64,000 bases of DNA from an uncultured Paracoccaceae bacterium (GTDB lineage Bacteria > Pseudomonadota > Alphaproteobacteria > Rhodobacterales > Rhodobacteraceae), in assembly GCA_947487205.1 (NCBI GenBank), contig CANKVU010000020.1:39994-103993 (forward strand), given 5' to 3'. The notes below the pieces were generated by a model. The model had not been told where the DNA came from, searched no databases, and saw only the letters and a list, made by a program, of their open reading frames with translations. Of the stretch, positions 17,773 through 26,379 are shown one piece after another. Position numbers and translations under genes: made by a program. Numbering within the stretch: position 1 is the first letter of the stretch; every line of letters starts with the position of its first letter.

Positions 17773-19515
17773 TCAGTAGTCGAGGGCCTCCTTGCCCTCG
17801 AAGCTGGTGATCGGCGGATGCGCCTTCTCGTCGGTCAGCACGTCGATGACGGTGGTGCCGTCGAAGGACAGGGCCGTCTCCAGCGCCGGCAGGAAATCCC
17901 CCGGCCGCTCCACCCGGACCCCCTCGCAGCCGACCGCGCGGGCAATGGCCGCGTGGTCCACCGGCCGGAAATGCACGACATCGGTATGGTCGCCGAACAG
18001 GCTCAGCTCGGCGTGCTTTTGGTAGCCGAGGATCTGGTTGTTCAGCACGATCACCACGACCGGCAGGCCCATCCGCTGCGCCGTTTCCAGTTCGCCCCAG
18101 ACATGGCCGAAGCCGCCGTCGCCGGTGACGCAGACCACCGGCGCGCCGGGACGCGCCGCCTTGGCCCCCAGCGCGAAGGGCAACCCCCAGCCCAGCCCGG
18201 CCAGCCCGCGCGGCGTGACGAAGCGCTGCCCGGCCCGGCGCGCGACCAGCCCGTTCGCGATCCAGATCGAGGAATAGCTCGCATCGGCGACCACCACCGC
18301 GTCCTCGGGCAAGGCGCCGCCCAGATCGCGCATCAGCCGCTCGGGCCGGCAGGGCGCGGCGTCCCAGTCGATCAGCCGGTCGAGATCGGCCTCGTGCGCC
18401 GCGCGCCCCTCGGCGATGCGCCGTTCGAGATCGGCGCGCCGCGCCTCGACGGCGGAGAGGTCCGCCGCGTCCAAAGCCTCGGCCAGCGCCTCCAGCGTCA
18501 GCCTGGCATCCCCCAGAAGGCGCAGCGCCTCGTAGTTGCGGCCGATCTCCGCGCCGTCGATGTCGATATGGATATAGCGGGCCCCGCGCGGATACAGCTG
18601 CCAGCTGTCGGTGCCGTTCTGGTTCGTGCGGTTGCCGACCAGCAGGACCACGTCGGCGTCCGCGATCAGCGCCCGCTGGTGCGCGGCCCGGCCGCCCGGC
18701 GCCATGAAATACCCCGCCACCCCGAGGGACAGGGGATGGGTCTCGGACACGGCCCCCTTGCCCATGACCGTGGTCGCCACCGGAAAGCCCTTCTCCTGCA
18801 CCCGCCCGAGCGCCGCGACGGCGCCCGAGGAATGGACGCCCCCGCCGGCGATCACCACCGGGCGGTCCGCCTGCGCCAGCAGGCGCGCGGCCTCCGCCAC
18901 CCGGTCGGGATCGGCGACGCAGCGGTCGAGCGGGAAGGTCCCCAGCGAGGTCTGCCGGCGGGCGCCGCCCGGGACCGAGGGCCGGTCGTCGAGCACGTCC
19001 ACCGGCACCATCAGCACCGCCGGACCGCCCCGGCCCGAGGCCGCGGCGGTGAAGGCCATGTCCACGTAATCGTCGATCCGCTCGACATCGTTGACCCGGC
19101 GCACCCATTTCGACACCCCGTCGAAGAGCGCGAAATGGTCCAGCTCCTGGAAGGCGTTCTTGTCGGTGAACTTGCGGTGCACGTCCTGGACGATCGCGAC
19201 GACCGGGATCGAGGCCTTCAGCGCCTCGCCCAGCCCCGGCACCAGCAGCGTCGCGGCGGGGCCGTTCTGGGCGGTCACCACCGGCACCCGGCCGCTCAGC
19301 CGGGCATAGGCGTCGGCCATCGCCGCGCCGCCGTTCTCGGTCCGGTAGCCGATCTGGCGGATGCCGTGGTCCGGCGCCGCCAGGATCAGCGCCGAGGGCA
19401 GGGATTGCCCGAAGATCTCGGTGACCCCGTGACGCGCCAATGCGGCGGCCATCACCTGCGCCCCCGTGCGGTTGCCCTCCGTCGGCCGGCTGGCGGTCTG
19501 CGTCGCGTCGTCCAT
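17773..19515 (-). CDS. thiamine-diphosphate-dependent enzyme (acetolactate-synthase-like)
   Basis: The 580-residue protein has the three TPP-enzyme domains. The N-terminal PYR domain carries the cofactor-activating glutamate in GYRTENGGAAMADAYARLSG (about residue 52). The central domain includes PVVIAGGGVHSSGA. The C-terminal PP domain has the GDG...NN metal-diphosphate motif, starting GDGGFGHVWGEL and ending VIVLNNQILGYQKH. The start at 19515 follows an AGGAGGG-like ribosome binding site. It sits in a catabolic operon with no small regulatory subunit gene, which argues against biosynthetic acetolactate synthase. A carboligase, lyase or 2-oxo-acid decarboxylase acting on the imported compound is likelier. 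Neighbours are the quinone oxidoreductase (14-base gap) and the binding-protein gene. Confidence 0.88.
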   Translation of the reverse strand: MDDATQTASRPTEGNRTGAQVMAAALARHGVTEIFGQSLPSALILAAPDHGIRQIGYRTENGGAAMADAYARLSGRVPVVTAQNGPAATLLVPGLGEALKASIPVVAIVQDVHRKFTDKNAFQELDHFALFDGVSKWVRRVNDVERIDDYVDMAFTAAASGRGGPAVLMVPVDVLDDRPSVPGGARRQTSLGTFPLDRCVADPDRVAEAARLLAQADRPVVIAGGGVHSSGAVAALGRVQEKGFPVATTVMGKGAVSETHPLSLGVAGYFMAPGGRAAHQRALIADADVVLLVGNRTNQNGTDSWQLYPRGARYIHIDIDGAEIGRNYEALRLLGDARLTLEALAEALDAADLSAVEARRADLERRIAEGRAAHEADLDRLIDWDAAPCRPERLMRDLGGALPEDAVVVADASYSSIWIANGLVARRAGQRFVTPRGLAGLGWGLPFALGAKAARPGAPVVCVTGDGGFGHVWGELETAQRMGLPVVVIVLNNQILGYQKHAELSLFGDHTDVVHFRPVDHAAIARAVGCEGVRVERPGDFLPALETALSFDGTTVIDVLTDEKAHPPITSFEGKEALDY

Positions 19516-19529
19516 GCGCGTCCCTCCTG

Positions 19530-20546
19530 TCACGGCTTCGCCCCCCGGTCCTGCGGCTGCATGTCGAGGACGATCTTTCCCACGTGCTCGCTCGAATCCA
19601 TCCGCGCATGGGCCCGCGCGACCTCCTCCAGCGGGAAGACGGAATCGATCGGCGGGCGGACCGATCCTTCCGCCAGCAGCGGCATCACGTTCTCCTCCAG
19701 GGCCCGCGCCAGCTTCGCCTTCATCGCGACGGGACGCGCCCTCAGGGTGGACCCGGTCAGGGTTACCCGCTTCATCAGCAGCGGCAGCAGGTCGAGATCC
19801 GCCTGGCTGCCCTGCAGAAAGGCGATCTGGGCGATCCGGCCATCCGTCGCGATCAGGTCGAGGTTGCGCTGGACGTAAGGTCCGCCGACCATGTCCAGGA
19901 TCACGTCCGGTCCCGCCCCATCGGTCAGCGCGCGGACTTCGGCGACGAAATCCGCCTCCCGGTAGTTGACCGCGTGGTCGGCGCCGAGGTCGCGGGCGGC
20001 CGCACATTTGGCGTCCGACCCGGCCGTGACGATCACCCGCGACCCGCGCGCCTTGGCGAGCAGAAGCGCGGTCGTGCCGATCCCCGAGGTCCCGCCATGG
20101 ACGAGAAGGGTCTCGCCCTCCTGCAGCGCGGCGCGTTCGAAGACGTTGCTCCAGACGGTGAAGAACGTCTCCGGCACGGCCCCTGCCGCGACCATCTCCA
20201 TCCCTTCGGGCACCCGGATCGCCGTGGGCGCATCGACCACGGCCCAGTCCGCGTAGGCGCCCGAATGCACCAGCGCCATGACCCGGTCGCCCGCGGCGAA
20301 GCCGGTATCGTCCGATCCCACGGCCTCGACCCGCCCGGACAGTTCCAGCCCGAAGATCTCGCTGGCGCCCGGCGGCGGCGGATAGTTCCCCTGCCGCTGC
20401 ATGACATCGGGGCGGTTCACGCCGGCGGCGTGGACCCGCACCAGGATCTGCCCGGGCCCGGGCTCCGGGCGCGGTCTCTCGACGATGCGGAGGACGTCAG
20501 GCCCCCCGGCTCCTTCCGCGACGACGGCGCGCATCGTGGTGGTCAT
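19530..20546 (-). CDS. NAD(P)H:quinone oxidoreductase, zinc-free MDR family (QOR-like)
   Basis: A 338-residue medium-chain dehydrogenase/reductase of the quinone oxidoreductase/zeta-crystallin branch. It starts MTTTMRAVVAEGAGGPDVLR and has GVNRPDVMQRQGNYPPPPGA, the NADP-binding HGGTSGIGTTALLLAKARGS and, near the end, HVGKIVLDM. Zinc-binding cysteines of true alcohol dehydrogenases are missing. The PIG3-like motif (NYPPPPGAS) suggests an NADPH-quinone reductase of the PIG3 type. Its start shares an ATGA overlap with the stop of the upstream zinc alcohol dehydrogenase, so both belong to the operon. The likely role is handling a quinone or enone intermediate, but this is not shown by sequence. 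Confidence 0.9.
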   Translation of the reverse strand: MTTTMRAVVAEGAGGPDVLRIVERPRPEPGPGQILVRVHAAGVNRPDVMQRQGNYPPPPGASEIFGLELSGRVEAVGSDDTGFAAGDRVMALVHSGAYADWAVVDAPTAIRVPEGMEMVAAGAVPETFFTVWSNVFERAALQEGETLLVHGGTSGIGTTALLLAKARGSRVIVTAGSDAKCAAARDLGADHAVNYREADFVAEVRALTDGAGPDVILDMVGGPYVQRNLDLIATDGRIAQIAFLQGSQADLDLLPLLMKRVTLTGSTLRARPVAMKAKLARALEENVMPLLAEGSVRPPIDSVFPLEEVARAHARMDSSEHVGKIVLDMQPQDRGAKP

Positions 20547-21610
20547 GTGTCCCCCGGGATTCCGTTTGGATAGAGAATGATCTTCATGGCCGCCCCGCCG
20601 CGCGCGAGTTCGAACCCGCGCAGCGCGTCCCGCAGCGGCAGGCGGTGGCTGATGAGTCGCCCCAGCGCCTCCCCCTCGCGGTCGAGCAGGTCGATCGCCC
20701 GGCGGAAGGCCGGTTCTGTCGTGTCGTGGGCGCCCCGGATCTGCTTCTTGCCGCGCACCAGGTCCGCCAGGTCGACGGAGCATCGTCCCGAATGGATCCC
20801 CGCCGCGACAAGCACCCCCCGGGGCCGCAGCACCTGAACCCCGTCCTCCACCGACGCCGGTACGCCCGTCGCCTCGATCACGCGGTCGGCCTTCCCGCCG
20901 AAGGCTGCCTCGACGTGATCGGCCAGGGTGCCGGCCGACAGGTCCGCGACATTCTCGATGCCCATCTCGCGCGCCAGGGCCAGCCGCTGCGGATCGTCGA
21001 GGCCCACGAGCAGCACCCGCGCCCCCTGCCGCGCGGCGATCCAGGCGGCTGCCAGCCCGATCGGTCCGGGGCCGAGCACGACCACCCGGGATCCCGCCTC
21101 GGCCCCGGCAAGGTCGACGGCGTGGATCGCGATGGCCAGCGGTTCGGCCAGGGCCGCCAGGTCCGGCGCCATCCCGGTCGGCACGGCGAAGCAGTTCGCC
21201 GCCGGCACCCGCACCCGGGCGCAGAAGCCGCCGTCGCGGTGAAGCCCGATGATGCGCCGCGCCTCGCAGCCCAGCGGCTCGCCCTCCCGGCAGGCGGCGC
21301 AGGCACCGCAGGGCACCGTCGGCCAGCAGACCACTTGCTGGCCCAAAGCGACCGCCCCGTCGCCCCCGACGCCGGCGCCACGGGCGCGGACGATCCCGCA
21401 GAATTCGTGACCGATCGTCACCGGCAGCAGCGGCGCCATGAACGCGTAGCCGCTGTCCCAGGCGAAGGCGTGCAGGTCGCTACCGCAGATCCCCGCCGCC
21501 AGGACCTCGATCTCCACCTCGGTGGGGGCAAGCTCCTGGTCGGACACCGATGTCTCCACCAGGTCCGCCCCGAAGGCGGGAGCCGTCTTGCGTAGCGCCA
21601 GAATGGCCAT
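20543..21610 (-). CDS. zinc-dependent alcohol dehydrogenase (MDR, sorbitol/threonine dehydrogenase type)
   Basis: The 355-residue protein has the catalytic zinc ligands in AAGICGSDLHAF (cysteine about 43) and TIGHEFCGIV (His-Glu). The structural zinc motif is CGACAACREGEPLGC, with four cysteines at about 97-111. The Rossmann motif VVLGPGPIGLAAAWIA follows. These identify a zinc MDR enzyme oxidising secondary alcohols or polyols with NAD(P). It is the first gene of the 12-gene operon. The ATG at 21610 has a GGGAGGAT ribosome binding site just upstream, and the promoter must lie in the 110-base region shared with the divergent GntR gene. Confidence 0.92.
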   Translation of the reverse strand: MAILALRKTAPAFGADLVETSVSDQELAPTEVEIEVLAAGICGSDLHAFAWDSGYAFMAPLLPVTIGHEFCGIVRARGAGVGGDGAVALGQQVVCWPTVPCGACAACREGEPLGCEARRIIGLHRDGGFCARVRVPAANCFAVPTGMAPDLAALAEPLAIAIHAVDLAGAEAGSRVVVLGPGPIGLAAAWIAARQGARVLLVGLDDPQRLALAREMGIENVADLSAGTLADHVEAAFGGKADRVIEATGVPASVEDGVQVLRPRGVLVAAGIHSGRCSVDLADLVRGKKQIRGAHDTTEPAFRRAIDLLDREGEALGRLISHRLPLRDALRGFELARGGAAMKIILYPNGIPGDT

Positions 21611-21686
21611 GATCCTCCCACTTCCCCCTGTGCCCGACCGGGCGTGGCGGCGGTCCGGCCTACCCCTCCGAACCGTTATTTGATAT

Positions 21687-21698
21687 TTGTTATAACAA
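21687..21698. promoter_or_regulatory. candidate GntR operator, perfect 12-bp palindrome TTGTTATAACAA
   Basis: TTGTTATAACAA is perfectly palindromic and stands in an AT-rich patch (about 21675-21710) within otherwise very GC-rich DNA. It lies between the divergent operon start (21610) and the GntR/FCD gene start (21721). FCD-type regulators bind short palindromes of this size in such shared promoter regions and are usually released by a pathway metabolite. Binding is inferred, not shown. Confidence 0.65.
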
Positions 21699-21720
21699 CA
21701 GTGAAAAGGAATCGCCGACC

Positions 21721-22428
21721 ATGTCAAGCCAGCTTCGAAAGAAAAGCGATAATCCTTTACCCTCAGGAGATTGGGCAAAGCCGGTGGAGAGGGAGAGCCT
21801 CGCCGAGCAGGCCTATGCGTCGATTCGCAACGCACTGATGCGGGGCCAGCTCGCACCCGGCGAGCGGATGCGTCTGCGCCCCATGTCCGAGAAGTTCGGG
21901 ATTTCCATGACCCCGATGCGAGAGGCCCTCCTGCGCCTCGTGGTCGAGAAGGCGATGGTGATCGACGGGCGCGGAACCGTCATCGTTCCGGAACTTACCC
22001 TGGATCAGCTGCTCGAGATCCGCGCGATCCGCATGGACCTCGAGGGGAACTCGGCGGCCTCGGCCGCCCGTCACGCCACCTCCGAGGAGATCGACCACCT
22101 CGCATCCCTCCAGCACAGGATCTCCGAGTGCCATGCCCGCCAGAGCTTTGAGGACGCCGTCCATCTGAACACAGAATTCCACCTCGCGCTCTGCGGCGCG
22201 GCCCATCTTCCTATCACGCAGGGGATCGTGGAGGGCCTCTGGGTTCGCTGCGGCCCCATTCTGTCCCATCTCTACGATGCGGGCGTGCCGGCAGACTGGG
22301 ATCCCCATCCGCACATCCGGATCATCGAGGCCTTGCGGCGCCGGGACGAGGATGCCGCCCGCGAGGGGATCCAGTACGACATCGAGATGGGAGGCCGGGG
22401 GTTGCTCGACTATATCCGCAAGAGCTGA
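21721..22428 (+). CDS. GntR-family transcriptional regulator with FCD domain
   Basis: This 235-residue regulator is read divergently from the 12-gene operon. Residues about 27-90 are a winged helix (AYASIRNALMRGQLAPGERM, then EKFGISMTPMREALLRLV). Residues about 95-225 are the all-helical FCD ligand domain (IRAIRMDLEGNSAASAARHA; metal-site-type residues in HLNTEFHLALCGAA). FCD regulators sense organic acids or sugar acids and mostly repress the neighbouring catabolic genes and themselves. The AAAGGA sequence shortly upstream of ATG serves as ribosome binding site. It is the only intact protein-coding gene on the plus strand in the window. Confidence 0.93.
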   Translation: MSSQLRKKSDNPLPSGDWAKPVERESLAEQAYASIRNALMRGQLAPGERMRLRPMSEKFGISMTPMREALLRLVVEKAMVIDGRGTVIVPELTLDQLLEIRAIRMDLEGNSAASAARHATSEEIDHLASLQHRISECHARQSFEDAVHLNTEFHLALCGAAHLPITQGIVEGLWVRCGPILSHLYDAGVPADWDPHPHIRIIEALRRRDEDAAREGIQYDIEMGGRGLLDYIRKS

Positions 22429-23535
22429 CGCTCGCGGCACGAGGGTGACAGACCAAGCGATCCCCACCCGCCCGGATTCCCGGCCGCCGTCCGTGCCGAT
22501 CCGCGCATTCGCCCCCTGGACCGACCGGATGCCGGGCGCCGTCCATGTCGCAAGGCACAAGGATGCGGGCCTGCATCCCCGGCCACTGGTCACGCGACAA
22601 GCCCGCGCTCTACCACAGGCCGCGCAACCGTCATCGTCTGCCCCCGGACGCGATGCGCCCCCGGTCCGGAACCGCGGAATTGTCCGACCCTCTCGTATTG
22701 GCCGCCGGCACGATCCGCGCCACCCCGATCGGGTCCAGGCGCGCAACCCCCGGCGAACATTCGCGGAGGGATCCGCCCCGAGGGCCCCGGGGTGCCGATC
22801 GCGGCAACCGGGGCAAAGGGCGCCAATCCCGCCCGAGCGGAGACGACGAGAGGTGCGCGCCGCTTCCGGCGCGATGATCGGCCCGGCGATCTCGACAAGT
22901 TCCGGGGTCGCGAACTGCTGGCGGCCATGATCGACGGCAGCGTCCGGACCAAATCCCTGCAGGACCTCTGTCGGCACGGCCGCGGTCGCTGGCTCCCTTG
23001 GCCAACAGGGTGATCGCCGTCGCGCCGGGCGCGCCTTCCAGACGAACGCAGGGGCCGTCACCGACAAGAGCGGGGTGCTCGTGTTCCCGCACGCGGACAT
23101 CCCGTTGGCCCGCGTAGGGGTTGGCCATGATCCGGGCCTGTCCAGCGAAGCAACATCCCGGTCTGGCGCCGGTTCGACGCTCGCCGGACGGGGCGAAGCC
23201 GGCTCCTCCCCGTGGTCGCCACGATGATGAACCTGCGCTCGCGGCTCGGCGGCGTCGCGACGGGGGTCAGGCGATCTTCGTCACCCGCCCCGGCCCGGGA
23301 CCGCGTCGGCGGCATGCCCGCGATCCCCACCGCCGGCTGGGGCAAGCCGGGTCCGAAGCCCCGCGCAAGGCAGATCTCGGATCGCGTCCGACGTGACCCG
23401 CGTGTCACGGGGGGCGGGCGCGGACAAGCTGGCAGCTGCCCGTCCGACGCCCCCCTTCGGGAACGCGCGACCCGCGGTTCGGCGGGCGCCCGCACGAGCC
23501 GGGGCGAGCAGTCACTGCGCGCCGCCACGAGCGGT
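22429..23535. other. 1.1 kb without an intact gene; probable decayed gene on minus strand
   Basis: Between the GntR regulator and the symporter. On the minus strand, pieces such as DVRVREHEHPALVG followed by ATAITLLAKGA (about 23105-23000) look protein-like. In the next frame there is QQFATPELVEIAGPIIAPEA (about 22920-22860), then frames switch again. This pattern fits a gene with several frameshifts. I do not recognise the family with any certainty. No RNA gene, palindrome or terminator with a T-run was seen. Confidence 0.4.
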
Positions 23536-24999
23536 TCAGGCGTTCACGAACCTCTCGCTCTGCTCCGCCCGCGGTCTCGTCACGAAACTCAACCCTACGA
23601 AGAGCAGGAGGTTGACCATGAGGCCGAGGATGCCCGGATCGATGTCGAAGGGCGTCTGCCCCCCCTGGAACACGGCGAACCAGGTATTGACCACGATGCC
23701 CGCCACCAGGCCCGTCGTTGCCGCCATGCCGGTCCCGCGCCGCCAGAACAGCGCCCCGTACACCGCCGGCACGAACTGCACGATCGAGCCGTAGGCGCCG
23801 AGGAGCAGCTGCACCAGCCCCTGCGCCCCGAACACGGCGAGGTAATAGGCGGCGGCGCCGATGACGAGGACGGCGATCCGCATGGTCCACAGCAGCGCCG
23901 CATCGCCGATCCCGGGATGGACGGGTTGCACCACGTCGCGGCCGAACGAGACGCTGGCCCCATGGGTGATCGCATCGCTCGACGACATCGCCGCGGCCAG
24001 GGCGCCGGCGCCGATCAGGCCATAGACGAAACCCGAGACGCCCAGCCTCTCGGTGATCATGTAGGGCAGGATCTCGTCGGGCGAGCCGACCTCCGAGGGA
24101 TCGACCACGCCGATCGCGGCAAATCCGATGAACAGGATCGGCACCAGAAACAGCGCGAAGACCGGATAGGCCAAGACCGTCTGGCGGATCGTGCGCGTCT
24201 TCGTGACGTAGCTCTTGGTGAACAGGTGCGGCCACATCAGGAACCCGGCGATGGAGACGAGGATCGACGTCGTGTAGCGCGTCGCCGTCATGGTGGATCC
24301 TTCGGTGCCGATCAGCAGGTGATCGGGATTGTCCGCGGCGATCGAGCGGAACATGTCCGCCGGACCGTCATGCAGCGTGAAGACCAGCGTTATGCCCACG
24401 ACCCAGGCGATGATGAACATCATCGCCCCCTGCAGCACGTCCGACCACGCCGCGCCCCGCACGCCCGAGGTCATCACGTAGACGCAGACGATCCCGTAGG
24501 CGAGACCGGCGCCGGCCCAGAACGGGATCACCCCGTCGGTCATCACGTTGAAAACATAGGCCATGCCCTTGATCTGCAACGTCAGGTACTGGATGAAGGC
24601 GAGCACCGCGACGACGCCGACGACGACCTGCAGGACCTTCGATCCGTAGCGGTCGAAGAGCAGGTCGCCCATCGTGTAGTAGTTGCGCCGCGCCCCCAGG
24701 CGCGAGATCTTCGGCCCGATCACGTACCAGGGCAGAAGGCCGATCGCGGTGTATATGAGGATGTAATAGGCCGGCGCGCCGCGCGAATAGGCCCAGCCCG
24801 GCCCGCCGAGGAAAGCGAAGGCGGAGAAGACCGCGCCGCCCATCAGGAACCACATCACGATCAGGTTGAAGTTGCGGTCGCCGACCGCGTATTCGTCCAC
24901 CGAACTGCGAGATCTCCCCTGCCCGGCGCGCAATCCGATCCAGAAGGCGGCGACGAGATAGGCGCCCATGATGAGGAGCGCCGCAAGCCAGTCAGTCAT
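23536..24999 (-). CDS. sodium:solute symporter family (SSS) transporter
   Basis: A 487-residue membrane protein with about 13 hydrophobic segments and the SSS features DEYAVGDRNFNLIVMW, GGPGWAYSRGAPAYYIL, SGVRGAAWSDVLQGAMM and, in a later helix, ALAAAMSSSDAITHGASVSF, which contains the serine cluster of the sodium site. SSS transporters bring in sugars, amino acids, carboxylates or pantothenate with Na+. It overlaps the small DUF3311-like gene by 8 bases, an arrangement known for two-component SSS permeases. The upstream amidase and M20 amidohydrolase genes suggest that an amide, N-acyl amino acid or cyclic amide is taken up; this is inference from context. Confidence 0.92.
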   Translation of the reverse strand: MTDWLAALLIMGAYLVAAFWIGLRAGQGRSRSSVDEYAVGDRNFNLIVMWFLMGGAVFSAFAFLGGPGWAYSRGAPAYYILIYTAIGLLPWYVIGPKISRLGARRNYYTMGDLLFDRYGSKVLQVVVGVVAVLAFIQYLTLQIKGMAYVFNVMTDGVIPFWAGAGLAYGIVCVYVMTSGVRGAAWSDVLQGAMMFIIAWVVGITLVFTLHDGPADMFRSIAADNPDHLLIGTEGSTMTATRYTTSILVSIAGFLMWPHLFTKSYVTKTRTIRQTVLAYPVFALFLVPILFIGFAAIGVVDPSEVGSPDEILPYMITERLGVSGFVYGLIGAGALAAAMSSSDAITHGASVSFGRDVVQPVHPGIGDAALLWTMRIAVLVIGAAAYYLAVFGAQGLVQLLLGAYGSIVQFVPAVYGALFWRRGTGMAATTGLVAGIVVNTWFAVFQGGQTPFDIDPGILGLMVNLLLFVGLSFVTRPRAEQSERFVNA

Positions 25000-25213
25000 C
25001 GTTCTCGCCCCTCTTCTCGTCGCGCAGGTAGAAGACCAGGACGCCCACGAACTCCACGGCGATCACGGCCACGATCCAGGCGAGCCCCAGTGGCAGGCCG
25101 AACAGGATCGGCTCGACCCGGTTGACGAGCGCATAGACGGGAAACAGCAGCAGCAGCAGGATCGCCAGCGAGAAGACGATGAACCCCAGATGTTTGCGCA
25201 GCGGTCCGGTCAT
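24992..25213 (-). CDS. small membrane protein, DUF3311-like, likely symporter partner
   Basis: The 73-residue protein has two hydrophobic helices (about 9-28 and 38-60) joined by NRVEPILFGLPLG, the core pattern of DUF3311 proteins. A charged tail (RDEKRGEND) follows. Members of this family and of the similar YhdT group are encoded next to SSS symporters. The start shares an ATGA overlap with the M20 gene stop and the end overlaps the symporter start, so all three are translationally coupled. Function as an accessory subunit is inferred from the gene pairing. Confidence 0.8.
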   Translation of the reverse strand: MTGPLRKHLGFIVFSLAILLLLLFPVYALVNRVEPILFGLPLGLAWIVAVIAVEFVGVLVFYLRDEKRGENDD

Positions 25214-26379
25214 TCTGCCCCGCCTCCCGCCAGCTCCCGCTCCACCAGCGTCGTCCACCAGCGTACCCCGAGCGGAATGAGATCGTCGTTGAAGTCGTAA
25301 TGCGGGCTGTGGAGGTGGCGGCCGCCCTCGGCCGGACCGGCCCCGAGCCAGACATAGGCGCCGCGGCCGGCCTCCAGCATGTAGGCGAAGTCCTCGGACC
25401 CCATCGAGGGCGGCAGGTCGGGCACCGGATCGAGCCCCGCCGCCGTCGCCGCCTCGACCGCCCGCGCGGCCTCGGCCTCGGAATTGATGGTGACCGGATA
25501 GGAGCGGCGATAGGCGATCTCCGCCTCCACGTCGTGAAGCCGTGCGACCCCCTCGACCATCGCGCGGATGCGCGTCTCCGCGTGGTCGCGGACGTTCCCC
25601 GACAGCGTCCGCACCGTCCCGGCCAGGTGCAGGGTTTCCGGAATGAGGTTGTAGGCGTCCCCGGCATGGATCTGGGTGACAGAGATCACCAGCGCCTCGG
25701 TGGCCGCCACGGTGCGGCTGACGATGCTCTGCAGCGCCGCGACCAGTGCGGCCCCCGCCACGACGGGATCCCGGGTCTGATCCGGCATCGCCGCATGCCC
25801 GCCGCGACCGGTGATCTTCACGTCGAACGTGTCCATGGACGCCATCATCGCGCCCGGCATCGCGGCGAACCGGCCGACCTCCAGCCCCGGCCAATTGTGC
25901 AGGCCGAAGACCGGCGCGTCCCCGATCAGATCCATCAGCCCCTCCTCGACCATCCGCTCGCCCCCGCCGAAGCCGTTCTCCTCGGCGGGCTGGAAGACGA
26001 GATAGACATGGCCGGCGAAATCGCGGCTGCGGCTCAATTCACGGGCGGCGCCGAGCAGCATGGCGGTGTGGCCGTCATGACCGCAGGCATGCATCACGCC
26101 CGGTATCTGCGAGGCGTGCTCCACGTTGGTCGCCTCCTCGATCGGCAGGGCGTCGATATCCGCGCGCAACGCGATCGACCGGCCCGGCCCACGGCCGTCG
26201 ATCCGCGCGACAAGGCCGGTTCCGGCAATTCGCGCGACCTCTTCGATCCCCATCTCCTTCAGGCGCGCGGAGACGAAGTCCCGCGTGCGCTCCTCCTCGA
26301 AGGCCAGTTCGGGATGGCGATGCAGGTCCCGCCGCCAGCCGACGATCTCGTCGATATCGTTAAGGGCGTCCTTCGGCAT
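25210..26379 (-). CDS. M20-family amidohydrolase (hippurate hydrolase / N-acyl-amino-acid deacylase type)
   Basis: A 389-residue metallo-hydrolase. It begins with the family motif WRRDLHRHPELAFEEERT. The metal site includes HACGHDGHTAMLLGAA (about 95-110), the general base pair in FQPAEENGFGGGERM, the HNWPG histidine and the late GSEDFAYML motif. A dimerisation insertion (GRGGHAAMPDQTRDPVV) lies at about 190-206. Members cleave N-acyl or N-benzoyl amino acids and related amides. It follows the amidase gene with a 20-base overlap and precedes the DUF3311-like gene, so it is part of an import-and-hydrolysis operon. No signal peptide: a cytosolic enzyme. Confidence 0.92.
   Translation of the reverse strand: MPKDALNDIDEIVGWRRDLHRHPELAFEEERTRDFVSARLKEMGIEEVARIAGTGLVARIDGRGPGRSIALRADIDALPIEEATNVEHASQIPGVMHACGHDGHTAMLLGAARELSRSRDFAGHVYLVFQPAEENGFGGGERMVEEGLMDLIGDAPVFGLHNWPGLEVGRFAAMPGAMMASMDTFDVKITGRGGHAAMPDQTRDPVVAGAALVAALQSIVSRTVAATEALVISVTQIHAGDAYNLIPETLHLAGTVRTLSGNVRDHAETRIRAMVEGVARLHDVEAEIAYRRSYPVTINSEAEAARAVEAATAAGLDPVPDLPPSMGSEDFAYMLEAGRGAYVWLGAGPAEGGRHLHSPHYDFNDDLIPLGVRWWTTLVERELAGGGAE

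Noticed and set aside
17773..19515. biosynthetic acetolactate synthase (ilvB)
   Set aside because: No ilvN-like small subunit gene follows and the gene lies in a catabolic operon with an importer; kept as a general TPP enzyme.
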